From: Actinomycetes bacterium
GTDB taxonomy: Bacteria; Actinomycetota; Acidimicrobiia; Acidimicrobiales; RAAP-2
NCBI GenBank assembly: GCA_021849435.1
Contig: JAJZSX010000130.1
Span: forward strand, 1 to 6,867
Length of the DNA stretch: 6,867 nucleotides
Direction of reading: 5' to 3'
The notes under the pieces are model-generated. The model was not told the origin of the DNA. It saw only the letters and a program-made list of their open reading frames with translations, and made no database searches. The translations under genes were made by a program, and so were the position numbers. This document shows, piece by piece, positions 6,301-6,867 of the stretch. Numbering within the stretch: position 1 is the stretch's first letter; each line of letters begins with the position of its first letter.

Positions 6301-6360
6301 ACGACACCCGAATTTCGAGATTGGCGACGAGAACCATCATCGGACGTCTTGCTCTTGGTG
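6301..6360. other. Short spacer between hipA end and transposase remnant
   Basis: These 60 bases hold no gene, hairpin or T-run that I can support. TTGACGA at 6298-6304 recalls the TTGACGA at 5578-5584 in the same orientation, but seven bases are too few to define an element boundary. Confidence 0.3.
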
Positions 6361-6867
6361 CTAATCCTTAAACTGCCTTCGTCGGTATTCGAGTCGCTTG
6401 ATCCACGTGGACACCACCTGTTGGCCGAATGGGATCACTCCATTGCTGAGATCGCTCGCTACCGTGGCGGTTGCGTCAAGCATGTCATCCAGAGTGGTCG
6501 CGGCTGCTCGAGGTGTGAGCCCGATCTCGTTGGCGAAGTCAAGCATCTTTCGGCGACTCAGACCATCGAGTGATCCTTGGATCGGCAATGCAAGCGTCAA
6601 GTCACCGTAGGGAAGCGTCGAAGGCAAGTCGTATGCCGGAGCCACCCGCCACTCCCCTTCCGGAGTCGCAAGCACAGAGATGTTCTTGGAGTGGACGTCA
6701 CCGTTCCCGGTCAGCCATGCAAAGCAGAGCTGCCGATAGACATCGCGCACGGCCACGGGGCTGGCCGCGCACACCTGGGCAACTGAAGCGACGAGCCGCT
6801 CTGAGCTCACGTTGTACTTATCCGCCGGCCAGAGGTTCATCAATTGGCACGCATCCTCACAGGCTCT
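6361..6867 (-). CDS. hipA: HipA-family serine/threonine kinase toxin, C-terminal part (partial, 5' end off window)
   Basis: The minus strand is open from the right edge (6867) to TAG 6361-6363, giving 168 residues of the C-terminal kinase lobe. Residues 4-8 are EDACQ, matching the ED-x-CQ stretch typical of HipA proteins. The catalytic loop is GNGDVHSKNISVL (54-66), with the catalytic Asp at 57 and a metal-binding Asn at 62. The DFG-equivalent Asp is in APAYDLPS (Asp80). The helical tail ends in RRRQFKD at a normal distance, so the C-terminus appears complete. HipA toxins phosphorylate target proteins (GltX in E. coli) to cause growth arrest and are neutralised by HipB, a helix-turn-helix antitoxin usually encoded just upstream. 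That position lies beyond the right edge, as do the N-terminal domain and ATP-binding loop, so whether the toxin is intact and paired cannot be judged. No terminator is visible downstream. Confidence 0.93.
   Translation of the reverse strand, partial: RACEDACQLMNLWPADKYNVSSERLVASVAQVCAASPVAVRDVYRQLCFAWLTGNGDVHSKNISVLATPEGEWRVAPAYDLPSTLPYGDLTLALPIQGSLDGLSRRKMLDFANEIGLTPRAAATTLDDMLDATATVASDLSNGVIPFGQQVVSTWIKRLEYRRRQFKD

Noticed and set aside
6298..6304. TTGACGA shared with 5578-5584 as element boundaries or target-site duplication
   Set aside because: Seven bases in a high-GC window match easily by chance, and the flanks do not show inverted terminal repeats.

Overview
The window looks like a piece of a high-GC actinobacterial (Actinomycetota) chromosome. 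The reasons are GC-rich coding, GTG starts in GTGA stop/start overlaps, two apparently leaderless promoters, and protein types that are common in that phylum: a YtrA-type GntR/ABC operon, a DUF4143 ATPase and an extracellular Cys-repeat protein. The class cannot be fixed from the sequence. The repeat protein is of a kind I associate with Acidimicrobiia, Thermoleophilia and Streptosporangiales-like genomes, which is a weak hint.

Layout. (1) Positions 1236 to 1, minus strand: a membrane-anchored or secreted protein built from at least seven Cys-containing repeats of about 56 residues; it runs off the left edge. (2) Positions 1237-1526: a divergent intergenic region ending in a promoter with a 20-bp dyad that overlaps the start codon of the next gene. 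(3) Positions 1527-3867, plus strand: a three-gene, translationally coupled operon of a YtrA-subfamily GntR repressor, an ABC ATPase and an ABC-2-like permease. (4) Positions 3868-3954: a short intergenic region with three direct repeats in exact 23-bp register, leading into a probable leaderless promoter. (5) Positions 3955-5229, plus strand: an AAA_14/DUF4143 ATPase with a C-terminal PD-(D/E)xK-like motif. (6) Positions 5230-6360: a decayed accessory stretch with no intact gene, containing small repeats and a multiply frameshifted transposase C-terminus on the minus strand (5779 to about 6300). (7) Positions 6867 to 6361, minus strand: the C-terminal part of a HipA-family kinase toxin, entering from the right edge.

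How the parts work together. The GntR protein probably represses its own operon by binding the dyad over the -10 and start codon. Its ATPase and permease would form an ABC transporter, which in related operons is often tied to cell-envelope or antibiotic stress. The divergent repeat protein may share this control region, but that is inference. The DUF4143 ATPase has its own promoter array and is probably an independent transcription unit. The right-hand third (DUF4143 ATPase, transposase debris, hipA) has the look of a turnover-prone accessory region. I see no convincing new multi-gene system. The least explained signal is the 23-bp repeat array before the DUF4143 gene.
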